A DNA stretch of 64,000 nucleotides from Mesorhizobium terrae (GCF_008727715.1 NZ_CP044218.1:5315501-5379500); one strand, 5' to 3'; shown: positions 24,434-34,423, counted from the stretch's first letter. The notes: generated by a model from the sequence alone, not told the origin. Numbers and translations are program-made.

Positions 24434-25711
24434 ATGAATGTTTTCCTGGAACGCATTGCCCAACGCATCGTGCGCAGAGGCAACCTGGCCATCACCGGGC
24501 CAAACGGAGGGACCCGCACCTTCGGGGACGGAACCGGCCCGAAAGTGCATATGGTGATCCACACCCGCCGCGCCGAGCGCGCCATCACGCTGCATCCCTC
24601 GCTGGCCATTCCGGAGGCTTTCATGGAGGAGGAACTCGACTTCGTCGAAGGCGACGTGCTGTCCTTCCTCCAGCTCGTCTATCAGAACACCGGACTTTCG
24701 TGGGCGGAATCGACCTGGGGCAAGTTGCTCAACTCGGCGCGGCTGACGATCCGCCCTCTGCAGCAATTGAACAACGCCTACCGGTCACGGAAGAATGTGG
24801 CGCACCACTACGACCTCTCCGGCGACCTCTACAAACTCTTCCTCGACAAGGACATGCAGTATTCCTGCGCCTATTTCGAACGACCGGACATGACGCTCGA
24901 AGAGGCGCAACTCGCCAAGAAACGGCACATCGCCGCCAAGCTGAAAGTGCGGCCGGAGCAGACCGTGCTGGATATCGGCTCGGGCTGGGGCGGTCTTGGT
25001 CTCTATATCGCCGAGGCTTTCGGAGCCGATGTGCTGGGCGTGACGTTGTCGACCGAGCAGCACCAGGTGTCGACCGACCGTGCCCATGCCGAGGGCATGG
25101 ACCGGCAGGTCCATTTCGAGTTGCGCGACTATCGCGACCTATCCGAACGCTTCGACCGCATCGTTTCGGTCGGCATGTTCGAACATGTCGGCATCAATCA
25201 CTACAAAACCTTCTTCGACAAAAGCGCCAAGCTCTTGAAACCGGACGGCGTGATGCTCTTGCACACGATCGGTCGAACCGGACCGGCTACCACCACCAAT
25301 GCCTTCATCCGCAAGCATATTTTCCCCGGCGGATATATTCCGGCCTTGTCGGAGATGATGCCACATATCGAGCGCTCGGGCCTGGCGGTGACGGATGTCG
25401 AGATCCTGCGACTGCACTATGCCGACACGCTCAAGCACTGGCGCGAGCGCTTCCTGGCCAATCGCGACAAGGTCAAGGCGATCTATGACGAACGCTTCTG
25501 CCGCATGTGGGAATTCTACCTCTCCGGTTCGGAAGCGTCGTTCCGCTGGCAGGACCTCGTTGTGTTCCAGATCCAGCTCACGCACAAGAACGACGTGCTT
25601 CCGGTGACGCGCGACTATATCGGCAAATGCGAAAAGGCGCTCGAAGTGCGGGATGCGCCGCAAAAGCCGCTCTTCGCCAAGCCGGCAAGGCGCCGGAGGG
25701 TGAAAGAGTGA
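24434..25711 (+). CDS. cfa: cyclopropane-fatty-acyl-phospholipid synthase family enzyme
   Basis: These enzymes methylate cis double bonds of membrane phospholipid acyl chains using SAM, typically in stationary phase or acid. The 425 residues include an N-terminal lipid-binding region and the YDLSGDLYKLFLDKDMQYSC motif at ~118-137. The SAM-binding motif VLDIGSGWGGLGLY is at ~176-189, followed by FDRIVSVGMFEHVG and FFPGGYIPALSEM-like segments. A GAGGG ribosome binding site precedes the start. It stands alone between a terminator and a long hairpin. Confidence 0.93.
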   Translation: MNVFLERIAQRIVRRGNLAITGPNGGTRTFGDGTGPKVHMVIHTRRAERAITLHPSLAIPEAFMEEELDFVEGDVLSFLQLVYQNTGLSWAESTWGKLLNSARLTIRPLQQLNNAYRSRKNVAHHYDLSGDLYKLFLDKDMQYSCAYFERPDMTLEEAQLAKKRHIAAKLKVRPEQTVLDIGSGWGGLGLYIAEAFGADVLGVTLSTEQHQVSTDRAHAEGMDRQVHFELRDYRDLSERFDRIVSVGMFEHVGINHYKTFFDKSAKLLKPDGVMLLHTIGRTGPATTTNAFIRKHIFPGGYIPALSEMMPHIERSGLAVTDVEILRLHYADTLKHWRERFLANRDKVKAIYDERFCRMWEFYLSGSEASFRWQDLVVFQIQLTHKNDVLPVTRDYIGKCEKALEVRDAPQKPLFAKPARRRRVKE

Positions 25712-25721
25712 GGAAGAAGAC

Positions 25722-25751
25722 CAACAGCGGCGCGGCTAGCGCCGCTTGTTG
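25722..25751. terminator. long hairpin after cfa
   Basis: Arms CAACAGCGGCGC and GCGCCGCTTGTTG pair over 12 bp with a single bulge and a 5 nt loop, beginning 11 bp after the cfa stop. No clear T-run follows, so it may be a stabiliser rather than a terminator. Confidence 0.5.
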
Positions 25752-25828
25752 AGAACAAAGCTAGACGCCTCGTCAATGGTTTCGTAAACCGGAGCTGATA
25801 TCGCGAGCCTGGGGTTTGAGGCTGCGCC

Positions 25829-26470
25829 ATGCTCGACAAAATCCCCGGGCCGACCGGGTCGCTCCCACTTGTGACGATAGCCGAGGCCCGCACCGTCGCC
25901 GCCTCGGACGGAGCCATGTCGACATTGCTCGGCTGGGTCGAGTCCTACCTCATGCGCGATCACCCCGACCTTGGGCGAACTGGAGCGGTCTGCCCGTTCA
26001 CCCGGCAGGCGGCGAAGATCGACACGGTCAGGCTGGCGATCTCGAGCGCCGACGCCGCCAATGAAGAAGAGGCCTTCGCGCTGATCCGCAGGGCCTTCAG
26101 CGAGCTTGAGAAAATCCCCTGCAAAGCCGGGATGAAGCATTTTCGCACCGTGATCGTCGGCTTTCCGAATTGCAGCGATGACGAAGGCGTCGCCATGCTG
26201 CAACGTGTGCAGGCAAGGCATAAGTTTTATTCGCTGAGCCGCTTTCGCATGATCGGCTTCATGCATGCAGGCAACGAGGCGCCTGGATTGTGGAACCCCG
26301 CGTTCCGGCCATTGCGCGCGCCGCTGCCCGTGCTCGCCATCCGCCATCTGGTCGAACAGGATGCCCCGTTTGCCGCACGGCACCCGCTGCTTCTTGCACC
26401 GTTCCTGATAAAATTCCGCTTCGACGGCGCAAAACGTATCCTGGCCTACTGGCGGGCACAAAAGACGTGA
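25829..26470 (+). CDS. DUF6875-like protein of unknown function
   Basis: A 213-residue soluble protein. Seen motifs are YLMRDHPDLGRTGAVCPFTR near residue 40-59, an acidic helical middle, HFRTVIVGFPNCSDDEGVAM, and FRPLRAPLPVLAIRHLVEQD near the end. The HPxLGRxGxVCPF element recalls the DUF6875 family, which sits near many different biosynthetic clusters; the name is from memory. A GAGG 7 nt before the ATG supports the start. It overlaps the acetyltransferase gene by 4 bp (GTGA), so the two probably work together. Confidence 0.65.
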   Translation: MLDKIPGPTGSLPLVTIAEARTVAASDGAMSTLLGWVESYLMRDHPDLGRTGAVCPFTRQAAKIDTVRLAISSADAANEEEAFALIRRAFSELEKIPCKAGMKHFRTVIVGFPNCSDDEGVAMLQRVQARHKFYSLSRFRMIGFMHAGNEAPGLWNPAFRPLRAPLPVLAIRHLVEQDAPFAARHPLLLAPFLIKFRFDGAKRILAYWRAQKT

Positions 26471-27636
26471 CCCGGACCACGTCGAAATCAAAGCAAAAAG
26501 GCGTCGAAGGATCAGACCTCGATCTTCGAGTGGTCGACACGGTCGAAGGTTTTCAGTCGCTCCAAGACGACTGGAACGCGCTTGCCCAGCGCTCCGCGGC
26601 TCCGCACCAGCTGTTCCAGGATTTCGGCTTCCTCCGCCATTGGGTGAGCCACTATCTCGGCGCCCGGCACCGCCTGCAGATCATCGTGGCGTATCGCGGC
26701 ACGAACATCGTCGCGATCCTGCCTTTGGTGCGCCAACGCTGGCTCGGGCTGGACACGTTGCGCTTCATGGGCATTCCGGTCGCACGGTTCAGCGACCTTT
26801 TGATCGACGCGGACGCTGGAGAACCCGTTGTTCAGGCGCTACGAGCCAAGATCGGCGCTCTGCGCGCCGACATCATCGATGCGCCGCTCGTGCGTCAGGA
26901 TTCGGCGTTCGTCCGCGTCGGGTTCGATCAGGACGCCGCGGTTCTATCCCGGCTTGATGCTCCCTTTTGCGTGCTGGCCGACCGCATAGGCGACGACGGC
27001 CCCGGCCCCGCCTATTCGGCCAAGATCCGCTCGAACTATCGCCGCAGGGTGCGCAATCTGGCGGGACCGGGCGAATTGCTGATGCGCCAATATCAGGCGG
27101 GGCCGGAGGCTGCCGGGCTGGCCCATGCGGCAGTTGTCATGAAGAAAGCTTGGCTGGAACGCGAAAAGATCGGCGCACCCACCCTTTTCGATCCCCGTTT
27201 CGAAGCTTTTTTCGCTAGAATGGCCGGCGATCAAGAGGCACTGGCGTCCATCAACGTCTCGACGCTTGAACGGGACGAGCGGCCCATCGGGATCGACCTG
27301 TCGTTCGACCACAAGGGCCATTGCTTCGGCCATGTCATAGCCACCGACGCCTGCGCGGAAAAGGACGGGGCCGGCAGTGTGCTGGTGCATCACGTGTTTG
27401 CCACCGCCAAAGCACGCGGAAATACCGTCTTCGAGCTGCTGACTCCCGCCAGCGAGCACAAGATGCGTCACGCCGACGGCGTGACCAAGGTGCGCGACCT
27501 CGTCATTCCGCTGAGCGTCAAGGGGCGGATCGCCTGCCAGGCCCTGCTGGTGCACGGACTGCCGGCGGCGAAGTCGCTGCTGCGGCGTTTTCCGGCAAGC
27601 CTGACCCGTGCCATTGCCTCGCGGACAGGCTATTAG
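26467..27636 (+). CDS. CelD/BcsL-type GNAT N-acetyltransferase
   Basis: A 389-residue protein with the double-GNAT layout of the CelD/FemAB-like family. The N-terminal half has [15 protein letters not shown] and [20 protein letters not shown]. The C-terminal half has [15 protein letters not shown] and [20 protein letters not shown]. Family members are linked to exopolysaccharide or cellulose synthesis; the acceptor is not evident. The start is the GTG at 26467 overlapping the upstream stop. An in-frame ATG at 26290 lies deep inside the previous gene and its extra residues are not family-like. Confidence 0.85.
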   Translation: MTRTTSKSKQKGVEGSDLDLRVVDTVEGFQSLQDDWNALAQRSAAPHQLFQDFGFLRHWVSHYLGARHRLQIIVAYRGTNIVAILPLVRQRWLGLDTLRFMGIPVARFSDLLIDADAGEPVVQALRAKIGALRADIIDAPLVRQDSAFVRVGFDQDAAVLSRLDAPFCVLADRIGDDGPGPAYSAKIRSNYRRRVRNLAGPGELLMRQYQAGPEAAGLAHAAVVMKKAWLEREKIGAPTLFDPRFEAFFARMAGDQEALASINVSTLERDERPIGIDLSFDHKGHCFGHVIATDACAEKDGAGSVLVHHVFATAKARGNTVFELLTPASEHKMRHADGVTKVRDLVIPLSVKGRIACQALLVHGLPAAKSLLRRFPASLTRAIASRTGY

Positions 27637-27641
27637 ACCTG

Positions 27642-27965
27642 ATGGGTATTGTTCTTTTCGTCGCGGCGGCGGTCGCTGAAATCGCCGGTTGCTTTTCGTT
27701 CTGGGCCTGGTGGCGGCTGGAAAAATCGCCACTTTGGCTTGTTCCCGGCGTCATCTCGCTGATGGCTTTCGCCTGGCTGCTGGCGCTTGCCCCCACCGAT
27801 GCCGCGGGACGTGCCTATGCCGCCTATGGCGGCATCTATATCGCGGCCTCGCTGCTGTGGCTGTGGCTGGTCGAAGGCGTGCGTCCCGACCGCTGGGATA
27901 TCGTGGGAGCAGCAATCTGTATCGCCGGCGCGTCGCTGATCCTGCTTGCGCCAAGGAGTGCATAG
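27642..27965 (+). CDS. YnfA family small membrane protein
   Basis: The 107-residue product has four membrane segments and the YnfA/UPF0060 signatures [40 protein letters not shown] and [19 protein letters not shown]. Relatives are reported as small multidrug-resistance-like efflux proteins; transport here is inference. The gene starts 5 bp after the acetyltransferase stop and ends 2 bp before the next start, so it belongs to a four-gene run. Confidence 0.92.
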   Translation: MGIVLFVAAAVAEIAGCFSFWAWWRLEKSPLWLVPGVISLMAFAWLLALAPTDAAGRAYAAYGGIYIAASLLWLWLVEGVRPDRWDIVGAAICIAGASLILLAPRSA

Positions 27966-27967
27966 AA

Positions 27968-28939
27968 GTGGAGTTGCCGGCGCAGTTAAAACAGGCGGTC
28001 GAGAGGCTGCTGGATGGGTTGCCGCTCAACACGCTGAAACAGGCTTCCAGAACGCTGTCCGACCGCTATCGGGCTGAGGTTCGCGACGGACGCCTGCATA
28101 TGGGCGACGACATTGCCGCCAAGGCCTACCTCGCCACGCGCCTACCCGCCACCTATGCCGCCGTTCGGGCAAGTCTCGAGGCAACCAGCGAGGCGCTGCC
28201 TAATCTCGCGCCCAGAACATTGCTCGACATTGGTGCTGGGCCCGGCACGGTGCTGTGGGCGGCGTCCGACCTGTGGCCGTCCATCGAGGCAGCGACGCTG
28301 TTCGAAGCCAGTGCCGCCGCGCGCAAGGTCGGGCAGATGCTGGCTGGAGAGAACATCGCAGCCGAGATCCGCTGGCTGCAGGGCGACGTGACCGTCGACC
28401 TTCCCGACATGGCGGCCGTCGATCTCGTCACCATGGCCTATGTCATGGACGAGGTTGCGCCTGCGGCGCTGCCGAAACTCATCGACCGCCTTTGGCGCCT
28501 CACCGCCGACACTTTGCTCATCGTCGAACCGGGAACCCCGGCCGGCTGGCGCCGCATCCTCGATGCAAGAACACAGCTGATCGCAAGCGGAGCACATATC
28601 GCGGCGCCCTGCCCGCATGCGGAGCCCTGCCCGCTTGTCGCTCCCGACTGGTGTCACTTTTCCCGGCGCGTGGCGCGCTCACGCCTGCACCGGCTGGCCA
28701 AGGAAGCCGAAGTGCCGTGGGAAGACGAGAAATTCATCTACCTCGCCGCATCCCGTACACCCTCAGCTTTGCGCCATTCACGCGTACTGGCACCGCCAAA
28801 GGCCGGGTCGGGTAAGGTCTCGCTGAAACTCTGCCAGCCGGATGGCCTCGCATCAGAGCGCTTTTTGACCAAGCGCGACGGCGAAATCTTCAAGGCGGCG
28901 CGGCGGGCGGACTGGGGCGACAGCCTCGTTCAGGGCTGA
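27968..28939 (+). CDS. Rsm22-type small ribosomal subunit methyltransferase
   Basis: A 323-residue SAM-dependent enzyme. Motif I, LLDIGAGPGTVLWA, is at ~82-95. The family cysteine cluster CPHAEPCPLVAPDWCHFS begins at ~215; in mitochondrial Rsm22 homologues it binds an iron-sulfur cluster. A basic C-terminal region follows. The likely target is 16S rRNA or the assembling small subunit. The start is a GTG with AAGGAG 9 nt upstream, 2 bp after the YnfA stop. The open frame upstream runs antisense to family expectation. Confidence 0.88.
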   Translation: MELPAQLKQAVERLLDGLPLNTLKQASRTLSDRYRAEVRDGRLHMGDDIAAKAYLATRLPATYAAVRASLEATSEALPNLAPRTLLDIGAGPGTVLWAASDLWPSIEAATLFEASAAARKVGQMLAGENIAAEIRWLQGDVTVDLPDMAAVDLVTMAYVMDEVAPAALPKLIDRLWRLTADTLLIVEPGTPAGWRRILDARTQLIASGAHIAAPCPHAEPCPLVAPDWCHFSRRVARSRLHRLAKEAEVPWEDEKFIYLAASRTPSALRHSRVLAPPKAGSGKVSLKLCQPDGLASERFLTKRDGEIFKAARRADWGDSLVQG

Positions 28940-28958
28940 CTTCGATTTAACCAGGTTC

Positions 28959-28987
28959 TTGATATGTTCCGGTTATTCGGCTAGGTT
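28959..28987 (+). promoter_or_regulatory. candidate promoter for dnaB
   Basis: TTGATA (28959-28964) and TAGGTT (28982-28987) are separated by 17 nt, in the 222 bp gap before dnaB. The -35 hexamer is good, the -10 is moderate. This would leave a leader of about 170 nt, in which I see no further feature. Confidence 0.4.
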
Positions 28988-29161
28988 TTGCGTCTTGTCG
29001 AGTCAAACAGATTCGGGGCATCGGAATATCGTCCTGTGGACGAAGATGCCTGGCTGTGAATCACGGTAAACATCGTCGACTGATCCGGCACTGATGCAGA
29101 TAAGTCAGCATCGATCCGCTGCAGTTCTGCTACCGACAGATGGGATCAGGATCGGGGAATC

Positions 29162-30649
29162 ATGGCGGAAGCAGCTCTCAAATTCGGCGCGGCGGAAACG
29201 CCGCTTTATCGCGAGGCGCCGAACAACATCGAGGCCGAGCAGGCGCTGCTCGGCGCCATGCTCGTCAACAACGACGCCTTCTACCGCGTCTCTGATTTTC
29301 TCAAGTCCGCGCATTTCTACGAGCCACTGCATCGCAAGATCTTCGAGGTCTCGGCGGAACTGATCCGTATGGGCAAGATGGCCAACCCGGTGACCATCAA
29401 GACCTTCCTGCCCGCCGACGAGAAGGTCGGCGACATGACCGTGGCGCAATATCTGGCCCGGCTGGCGGCCGAGGCGGTGACGGTCATCAACGCCGCCGAC
29501 TATGGCCGCGCGATCTACGATCTGGCCACACGGCGCGCGCTGATCACCGTCGGCGAGGACATGGTCAACATCGCCTATGATGCGCCCGTCGACATGTCGC
29601 CGTCCGAACAGATCGAGGACGCCGAGCGCCGCCTGTTCGAACTGGCCGAAACCGGCCGCTACGATGGCGGTTTCGAGGCGTTCACAGATGCGGTCAAGAC
29701 CGCCGTCGACATGGCCAACGCCGCCTATATGCGCGACGGCCACCTGTCCGGCATCTCCACCGGCTTGCGCGATGTCGACCGCAAGCTCGGCGGCCTGCAG
29801 TCCTCCGACCTGATCATCCTTGCCGGCCGCCCGGCCATGGGCAAGACATCGCTGGTCACCAACATCGCCTTCAACATCGCCGAAGCCTACCAGCCGGCGC
29901 AACAGGCCGACGGCTCGTTCAAGGCCGCCAATGGCGGCGTGGTCGGCTTCTTCTCGCTGGAAATGTCATCCGAGCAACTGGCCACCCGTATCATTTCCGA
30001 GCAGACCGAGATTTCGTCATCGAAGATCCGCCGCGGTGAAATCACCGAGGCCGATTTCGAAAAGCTGGTCGCCTGCGCGCAGACCATGCAGAAGATCCCG
30101 CTTTTCATCGACGCCACCGGTGGTATCTCGATCGCCCAGCTTGCCGCGCGCGCGCGCCGCCTGAAGCGTCAGCGCGGTCTCGACGTCATCGTCATCGACT
30201 ACGTCCAGCTGATGCAGGGCTCGGCCAAATCCTCGCAGAACCGCGTGCAGGAAATCACTGAAATCACCACCGGCCTGAAGGCCCTGGCCAAGGAACTCAA
30301 TGTTCCCATCATCGCACTGTCGCAGCTGTCGCGTCAGGTCGAAAGCCGTGACGACAAGCGCCCGCAGCTGTCGGACCTTCGCGAATCGGGCTCGATCGAG
30401 CAGGACGCGGACGTCGTCCTCTTTGTCTATCGCGACGAATATTACCTGCAGAACAAGCAGCCCGAGGAAGGCACGCCGGAATATGAGGACTGGCGGATCA
30501 AATTCGAGAAGGTGAAGGGCAAGGCCGAACTCATCATCGCCAAGCAGCGTCACGGCCCGACCGGCACGGTCGACCTCGCATTCGAGGGGCAATACACCCG
30601 CTTCTCCGATCTTGCCGAAGAACATCACCTGCCCGAGCGGTTCGAGTAA
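29162..30649 (+). CDS. dnaB: replicative DNA helicase
   Basis: DnaB is the hexameric helicase at the fork. The N-terminal domain opens with NNIEAEQALLGAMLVNN. The RecA-like ATPase domain has AGRPAMGKTSLV near residues 220-231, then VIVIDYVQLMQG, LKALAKELNVPIIALSQLSR and a C-terminal SIEQDADVVLFVYRDEYY. The 495 residues are full length and there is no intein. radA follows after 47 bp. Confidence 0.97.
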   Translation: MAEAALKFGAAETPLYREAPNNIEAEQALLGAMLVNNDAFYRVSDFLKSAHFYEPLHRKIFEVSAELIRMGKMANPVTIKTFLPADEKVGDMTVAQYLARLAAEAVTVINAADYGRAIYDLATRRALITVGEDMVNIAYDAPVDMSPSEQIEDAERRLFELAETGRYDGGFEAFTDAVKTAVDMANAAYMRDGHLSGISTGLRDVDRKLGGLQSSDLIILAGRPAMGKTSLVTNIAFNIAEAYQPAQQADGSFKAANGGVVGFFSLEMSSEQLATRIISEQTEISSSKIRRGEITEADFEKLVACAQTMQKIPLFIDATGGISIAQLAARARRLKRQRGLDVIVIDYVQLMQGSAKSSQNRVQEITEITTGLKALAKELNVPIIALSQLSRQVESRDDKRPQLSDLRESGSIEQDADVVLFVYRDEYYLQNKQPEEGTPEYEDWRIKFEKVKGKAELIIAKQRHGPTGTVDLAFEGQYTRFSDLAEEHHLPERFE

Positions 30650-30696
30650 CGCCTTGATTTGCATCCCTGCATCGCAGCGCAACCACGGCCGCGTTC

Positions 30697-32100
30697 ATGG
30701 CTAAGTCGCGCGTCCAGTTCATCTGCCAGAATTGCGGCACGGTGCATCAGCGCTGGGCAGGCAAATGCGACGCTTGCGGCGAGTGGAACACGCTGATCGA
30801 GGAAGGCACCGCCGGCGGCATCGGCTCTGGGCCCGCTTCGCTGAAAAGCGCCCGCAAGGGCCGTGCCGTGGCGCTGACCACACTTTCCGGTGACATCGAG
30901 GATGCCCCGCGCATTGCTTCGGGCATCGGCGAGCTCGACCGCGCGACCGGCGGCGGCTTCGTGCGCGGCTCGGCGTTGTTGGTCGGAGGGGATCCAGGTA
31001 TCGGCAAATCGACCCTGCTGACGCAGGCGGCGGCAGCGCTTGCCCGGCAAGGCCATCGCATCGTTTATGTTTCGGGCGAAGAGGCGGTGGCGCAGATCAG
31101 GTTGCGCGCCCAGAGGCTGGGCGCGGCATCAGCGCCGGTCGAGCTGGCCGCCGAAACCAATGTCGAGGACATCCTGGCCACGATCGCCGACGGCAAACGG
31201 CCGGACCTGGTGATCATCGATTCTATCCAGACGCTGTGGACGGACCTTGCCGATTCGGCACCCGGAACCGTCACGCAGGTGCGCGCCGCCGCCCAGGCGA
31301 TGATCCGCTACGCGAAATCCACAGGCGCGGCGATCGTGCTGGTAGGCCACGTGACCAAGGAAGGCCAGATCGCCGGACCGCGTGTCGTCGAGCACATGGT
31401 CGACGCCGTCCTCTATTTCGAAGGCGAAGGCGGACACCACTTCCGCATCCTGCGCACGGTCAAGAACCGCTTCGGCCCCACCGACGAGATCGGCGTCTTC
31501 GAAATGTCCGACAAGGGGCTGCGCGAAGTGGCCAATCCATCCGAGCTTTTTCTCGGCGAACGCCACGCAAAGTCGCCCGGAGCCGCCGTTTTCGCGGGAA
31601 TGGAGGGCACCAGGCCGGTGCTGGTGGAAATCCAGGCGCTGGTCGCGCCGTCGTCGCTCGGCACGCCGCGGCGCGCCGTCGTCGGCTGGGATAGCGCGCG
31701 GCTGTCGATGATCCTTGCCGTTCTGGAAGCCCATTGCGGGGTACGTTTCGGTCAGCACGACGTCTATCTCAACGTTGCCGGCGGCTACCGCATTTCCGAG
31801 CCGGCGGCCGACCTCGCCGTGTCGGCCGCCCTGGTGTCGTCGCTCACCGGTCTTGCCCTTCCCGCCGATTGCGTCTATTTCGGCGAAATCAGCCTTTCAG
31901 GCGCCGTGAGGCCGGTTGCGCATGCGCAACAGCGTCTCAAGGAAGCGGAAAAGCTGGGCTTCGGAAGCGCAGTCCTGCCCTTGGGCAGCGAGGAAATTGC
32001 CGGGGGGATAGGCGCCGGTGCTTTCCAGCCTACCGAGCTCGCCGATCTCGTAGCGCGCATTGCCGGCACCCGCCGCAGTCGCACTCCGGAAGACGAATGA
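30697..32100 (+). CDS. radA: DNA repair protein RadA
   Basis: RadA is a RecA-like ATPase that promotes branch migration during recombination. The N-terminal zinc finger uses C10, C13, C24 and C27. Walker A, GGDPGIGKST, is at ~96-105, the diagnostic KNRFG motif is at ~256-260, and a Lon-protease-like C-terminal domain follows (SLGTPRRAVVGWD). The 467-residue length is normal. It lies between dnaB and a CvpA gene on the same strand. Confidence 0.96.
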   Translation: MAKSRVQFICQNCGTVHQRWAGKCDACGEWNTLIEEGTAGGIGSGPASLKSARKGRAVALTTLSGDIEDAPRIASGIGELDRATGGGFVRGSALLVGGDPGIGKSTLLTQAAAALARQGHRIVYVSGEEAVAQIRLRAQRLGAASAPVELAAETNVEDILATIADGKRPDLVIIDSIQTLWTDLADSAPGTVTQVRAAAQAMIRYAKSTGAAIVLVGHVTKEGQIAGPRVVEHMVDAVLYFEGEGGHHFRILRTVKNRFGPTDEIGVFEMSDKGLREVANPSELFLGERHAKSPGAAVFAGMEGTRPVLVEIQALVAPSSLGTPRRAVVGWDSARLSMILAVLEAHCGVRFGQHDVYLNVAGGYRISEPAADLAVSAALVSSLTGLALPADCVYFGEISLSGAVRPVAHAQQRLKEAEKLGFGSAVLPLGSEEIAGGIGAGAFQPTELADLVARIAGTRRSRTPEDE

Positions 32101-32125
32101 CAGGGCATATGGAGTAGGCGAAGAC

Positions 32126-32824
32126 ATGCCGATTACGCTGCTTGACGGAATTCTCGCCGGCTTCACTCTCGTTTCCGCGATGCTCGCGATGGTTCGCGGC
32201 TTCTCGCGCGAGGTTCTGTCGATCGCCTCATGGGCGGCGGCGGCAGTGGCGGCTTACCTGTTCTACAAGCCGGTCATCCCCTACCTCAAACCCTATATCG
32301 ACAACGAAAAGATCGCGATGGGCGCTGCCGCCGGCATCGTCTTCGTGATCGCGCTAATCGTCGTGTCGATCATCACGATGAAGATCGCTGACTGGATCAT
32401 CGACAGCCGGGTCGGCGCGCTCGACCGGACGCTGGGTTTCCTCTACGGCGCGGCGCGCGGCATCTTGGTCGTGGCTGTCGGCCTGATGTTCTTCAACTGG
32501 CTGGCCGGCGACAAGGCTCCGAACTGGATCGCCGCATCGAAGTCGCGCCCGCTGCTGGAATCGATCGGCAAATATATAGAGAGCGTGTTGCCGGAAGATC
32601 CGGAAAAGACGATTCTCAAGAAGCTCAACAAGAACGGCATGCTGCCCGAAGCCGGGACTGGAACGGCGCCCGCGGCTGGCGAGGCACCCGCTACCGGCGC
32701 GCCCGCCAACGAAAATGCGGCTCCCGACAACAACGCCGCTCCCGACGACGAAGCGCCCGCCGACCAGCCTCCCGCAGGCGGCAACGCCCCTGCCGGCGGC
32801 AATGCGCCGGCTACGAATAACTAA
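32126..32824 (+). CDS. cvpA: CvpA family membrane protein
   Basis: The 232-residue protein has four membrane segments in the first ~130 residues and the family start MPITLLDGILAGFTLVSAML. From about residue 176 a disordered Ala/Pro/Asn/Gly-rich tail follows, with PAGGN units near the end. In enterobacteria CvpA lies beside purF and is needed for colicin V production and envelope stress tolerance; here it is likewise directly before purF (86 bp gap). Biochemical role is unclear. Confidence 0.9.
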   Translation: MPITLLDGILAGFTLVSAMLAMVRGFSREVLSIASWAAAAVAAYLFYKPVIPYLKPYIDNEKIAMGAAAGIVFVIALIVVSIITMKIADWIIDSRVGALDRTLGFLYGAARGILVVAVGLMFFNWLAGDKAPNWIAASKSRPLLESIGKYIESVLPEDPEKTILKKLNKNGMLPEAGTGTAPAAGEAPATGAPANENAAPDNNAAPDDEAPADQPPAGGNAPAGGNAPATNN

Positions 32825-32910
32825 CGATGGTGTGAACCGTCACGACTGCACGTTGCTTTCGGAGCGCTACCGCCTTATATCGCGGCTTTAGCGGACAAGA
32901 GGCTCCCGGC

Positions 32911-34380
32911 ATGGCAGACGCAGCAGACGTGCTTTGCTCCGAGGCGGACGACCATTTCCACGACGAATGTGGCGTCTTCGGTATTTTCGGCCGCCAGGAC
33001 GCGGCCGCCATCGTCACACTCGGGTTGCACGCGTTGCAGCACCGTGGCCAGGAGGCGGCCGGTATCGTCTCCTATGACGGTACGCAGTTCCATGTCGAAC
33101 GGCATGTCGGCCTGATCGGCGACACCTTCACCAAGCAGGCGGTCATCGACAGCCTCAAGGGCAACCGCGCCATCGGCCACACCCGCTACGCCACCACCGG
33201 CGGTGCCGGCGTGCGCAACATCCAGCCCTTTTTTGCCGAACTCGCCGACGGCGGTTTCGCGGTTGCGCACAACGGCAACCTCACCAACGCCATGACGGTG
33301 CAGCGCGCCTTGCAGAAGCAAGGCTCGATCTTCTCGTCGACCTCCGACACCGAAACCATCCTGCACCTGGTCGCCACGTCCAAGGAGCGCGACCTCAATT
33401 CGCGCTTCATCGATGCCGTTCGCCAGGTCGAAGGTGCCTTCTCGCTGGTTGCGATGTCGTCGAAGAAGATGATCGGCTGCCGCGATCCTCTGGGTATTCG
33501 CCCGCTGGTGCTGGGCGATCTCGACGGCGCCTGGATCCTGGCCTCCGAAACCTGCGCGCTCGACATCATCGGCGCGCGCTTTGTCCGCGACCTGAAGCCG
33601 GGCGAGATGGTGGTGGTGACGGCCAAGGGCATCGAAAGCATGTTCCCGTTCGAACAGCAGAAGTCACGCTTCTGCATCTTCGAATATGTCTACTTCGCCC
33701 GCCCCGATTCTTCGGTCGAGGGCCGCAATGTCTATGAAGTACGCAAGCGCATCGGCGCCGAACTTGCCATGGAAAGCCCCGTCGACGCCGATCTCGTCGT
33801 GCCGGTGCCGGATTCGGGCACGCCGGCGGCAATCGGCTTCAGCCAGGCGGCCGGCCTTCCCTTCGAACTCGGCATCATCCGCAACCACTATGTCGGTCGC
33901 ACCTTCATTTCACCGGGCGATTCCATTCGCCACATGGGTGTCAAGCTAAAGCACAACGCCAACCGTCGCATGATCGAAGGCAAGCGCGTGGTGCTGGTCG
34001 ACGATTCCATCGTGCGCGGCACCACCTCGCAGAAGATCGTGCAGATGGTGCGCGACGCCGGCGCGAAGGAAGTGCATATGCGCATCGCCTCGCCGCCCAC
34101 CCGCGCCTCCTGCTTCTACGGCGTCGACACGCCGGAGAAATCGAAGCTTTTGGCTTCGCGCATGTCGATCGAAGAGATGGCGGAATTCATCCGTGTCGAT
34201 TCGCTCGGCTTTCTGACCATCGAGGGCCTCTACCGGGCCGTCGGCGAAGCCGGCCGCAACGACGAACAGCCACAGTTCTGCGACGCCTGCTTCACCGGTC
34301 AGTATCCGACCCGGCTGCTCGATCATGAAGGCACCGACAATGTGCGCACGCTGTCGCTGCTGGCGACCAACGGGCAATAA
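32911..34380 (+). CDS. purF: amidophosphoribosyltransferase
   Basis: PurF makes 5-phosphoribosylamine from PRPP and glutamine, the first step of purine synthesis. A 19-residue propeptide precedes the catalytic Cys20 (DECGVFGIFG). The glutaminase domain follows, then a PRPP-binding motif, VVLVDDSIVRGTTS, at ~360-373. The cysteines in RASCFYGVDTP and FCDACFTGQYP fit the iron-sulfur-containing, propeptide-processed type known from Bacillus. AAGAGG lies 8 nt before the start. It is the last gene of the dnaB-radA-cvpA-purF run. Confidence 0.97.
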   Translation: MADAADVLCSEADDHFHDECGVFGIFGRQDAAAIVTLGLHALQHRGQEAAGIVSYDGTQFHVERHVGLIGDTFTKQAVIDSLKGNRAIGHTRYATTGGAGVRNIQPFFAELADGGFAVAHNGNLTNAMTVQRALQKQGSIFSSTSDTETILHLVATSKERDLNSRFIDAVRQVEGAFSLVAMSSKKMIGCRDPLGIRPLVLGDLDGAWILASETCALDIIGARFVRDLKPGEMVVVTAKGIESMFPFEQQKSRFCIFEYVYFARPDSSVEGRNVYEVRKRIGAELAMESPVDADLVVPVPDSGTPAAIGFSQAAGLPFELGIIRNHYVGRTFISPGDSIRHMGVKLKHNANRRMIEGKRVVLVDDSIVRGTTSQKIVQMVRDAGAKEVHMRIASPPTRASCFYGVDTPEKSKLLASRMSIEEMAEFIRVDSLGFLTIEGLYRAVGEAGRNDEQPQFCDACFTGQYPTRLLDHEGTDNVRTLSLLATNGQ

Positions 34381-34399
34381 GGTTTCGGTCCGCCCTTAA

Positions 34400-34423
34400 G
34401 CTTCCGCGTCAGTTCGCGGAAGC
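34400..34423. terminator. hairpin between convergent purF and DoxX genes
   Basis: Perfect 9 bp arms, GCTTCCGCG and CGCGGAAGC, enclose a 6 nt loop and overlap the DoxX stop codon, 20 bp after the purF stop. It could end transcripts from both sides; T-runs are weak. Confidence 0.5.
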
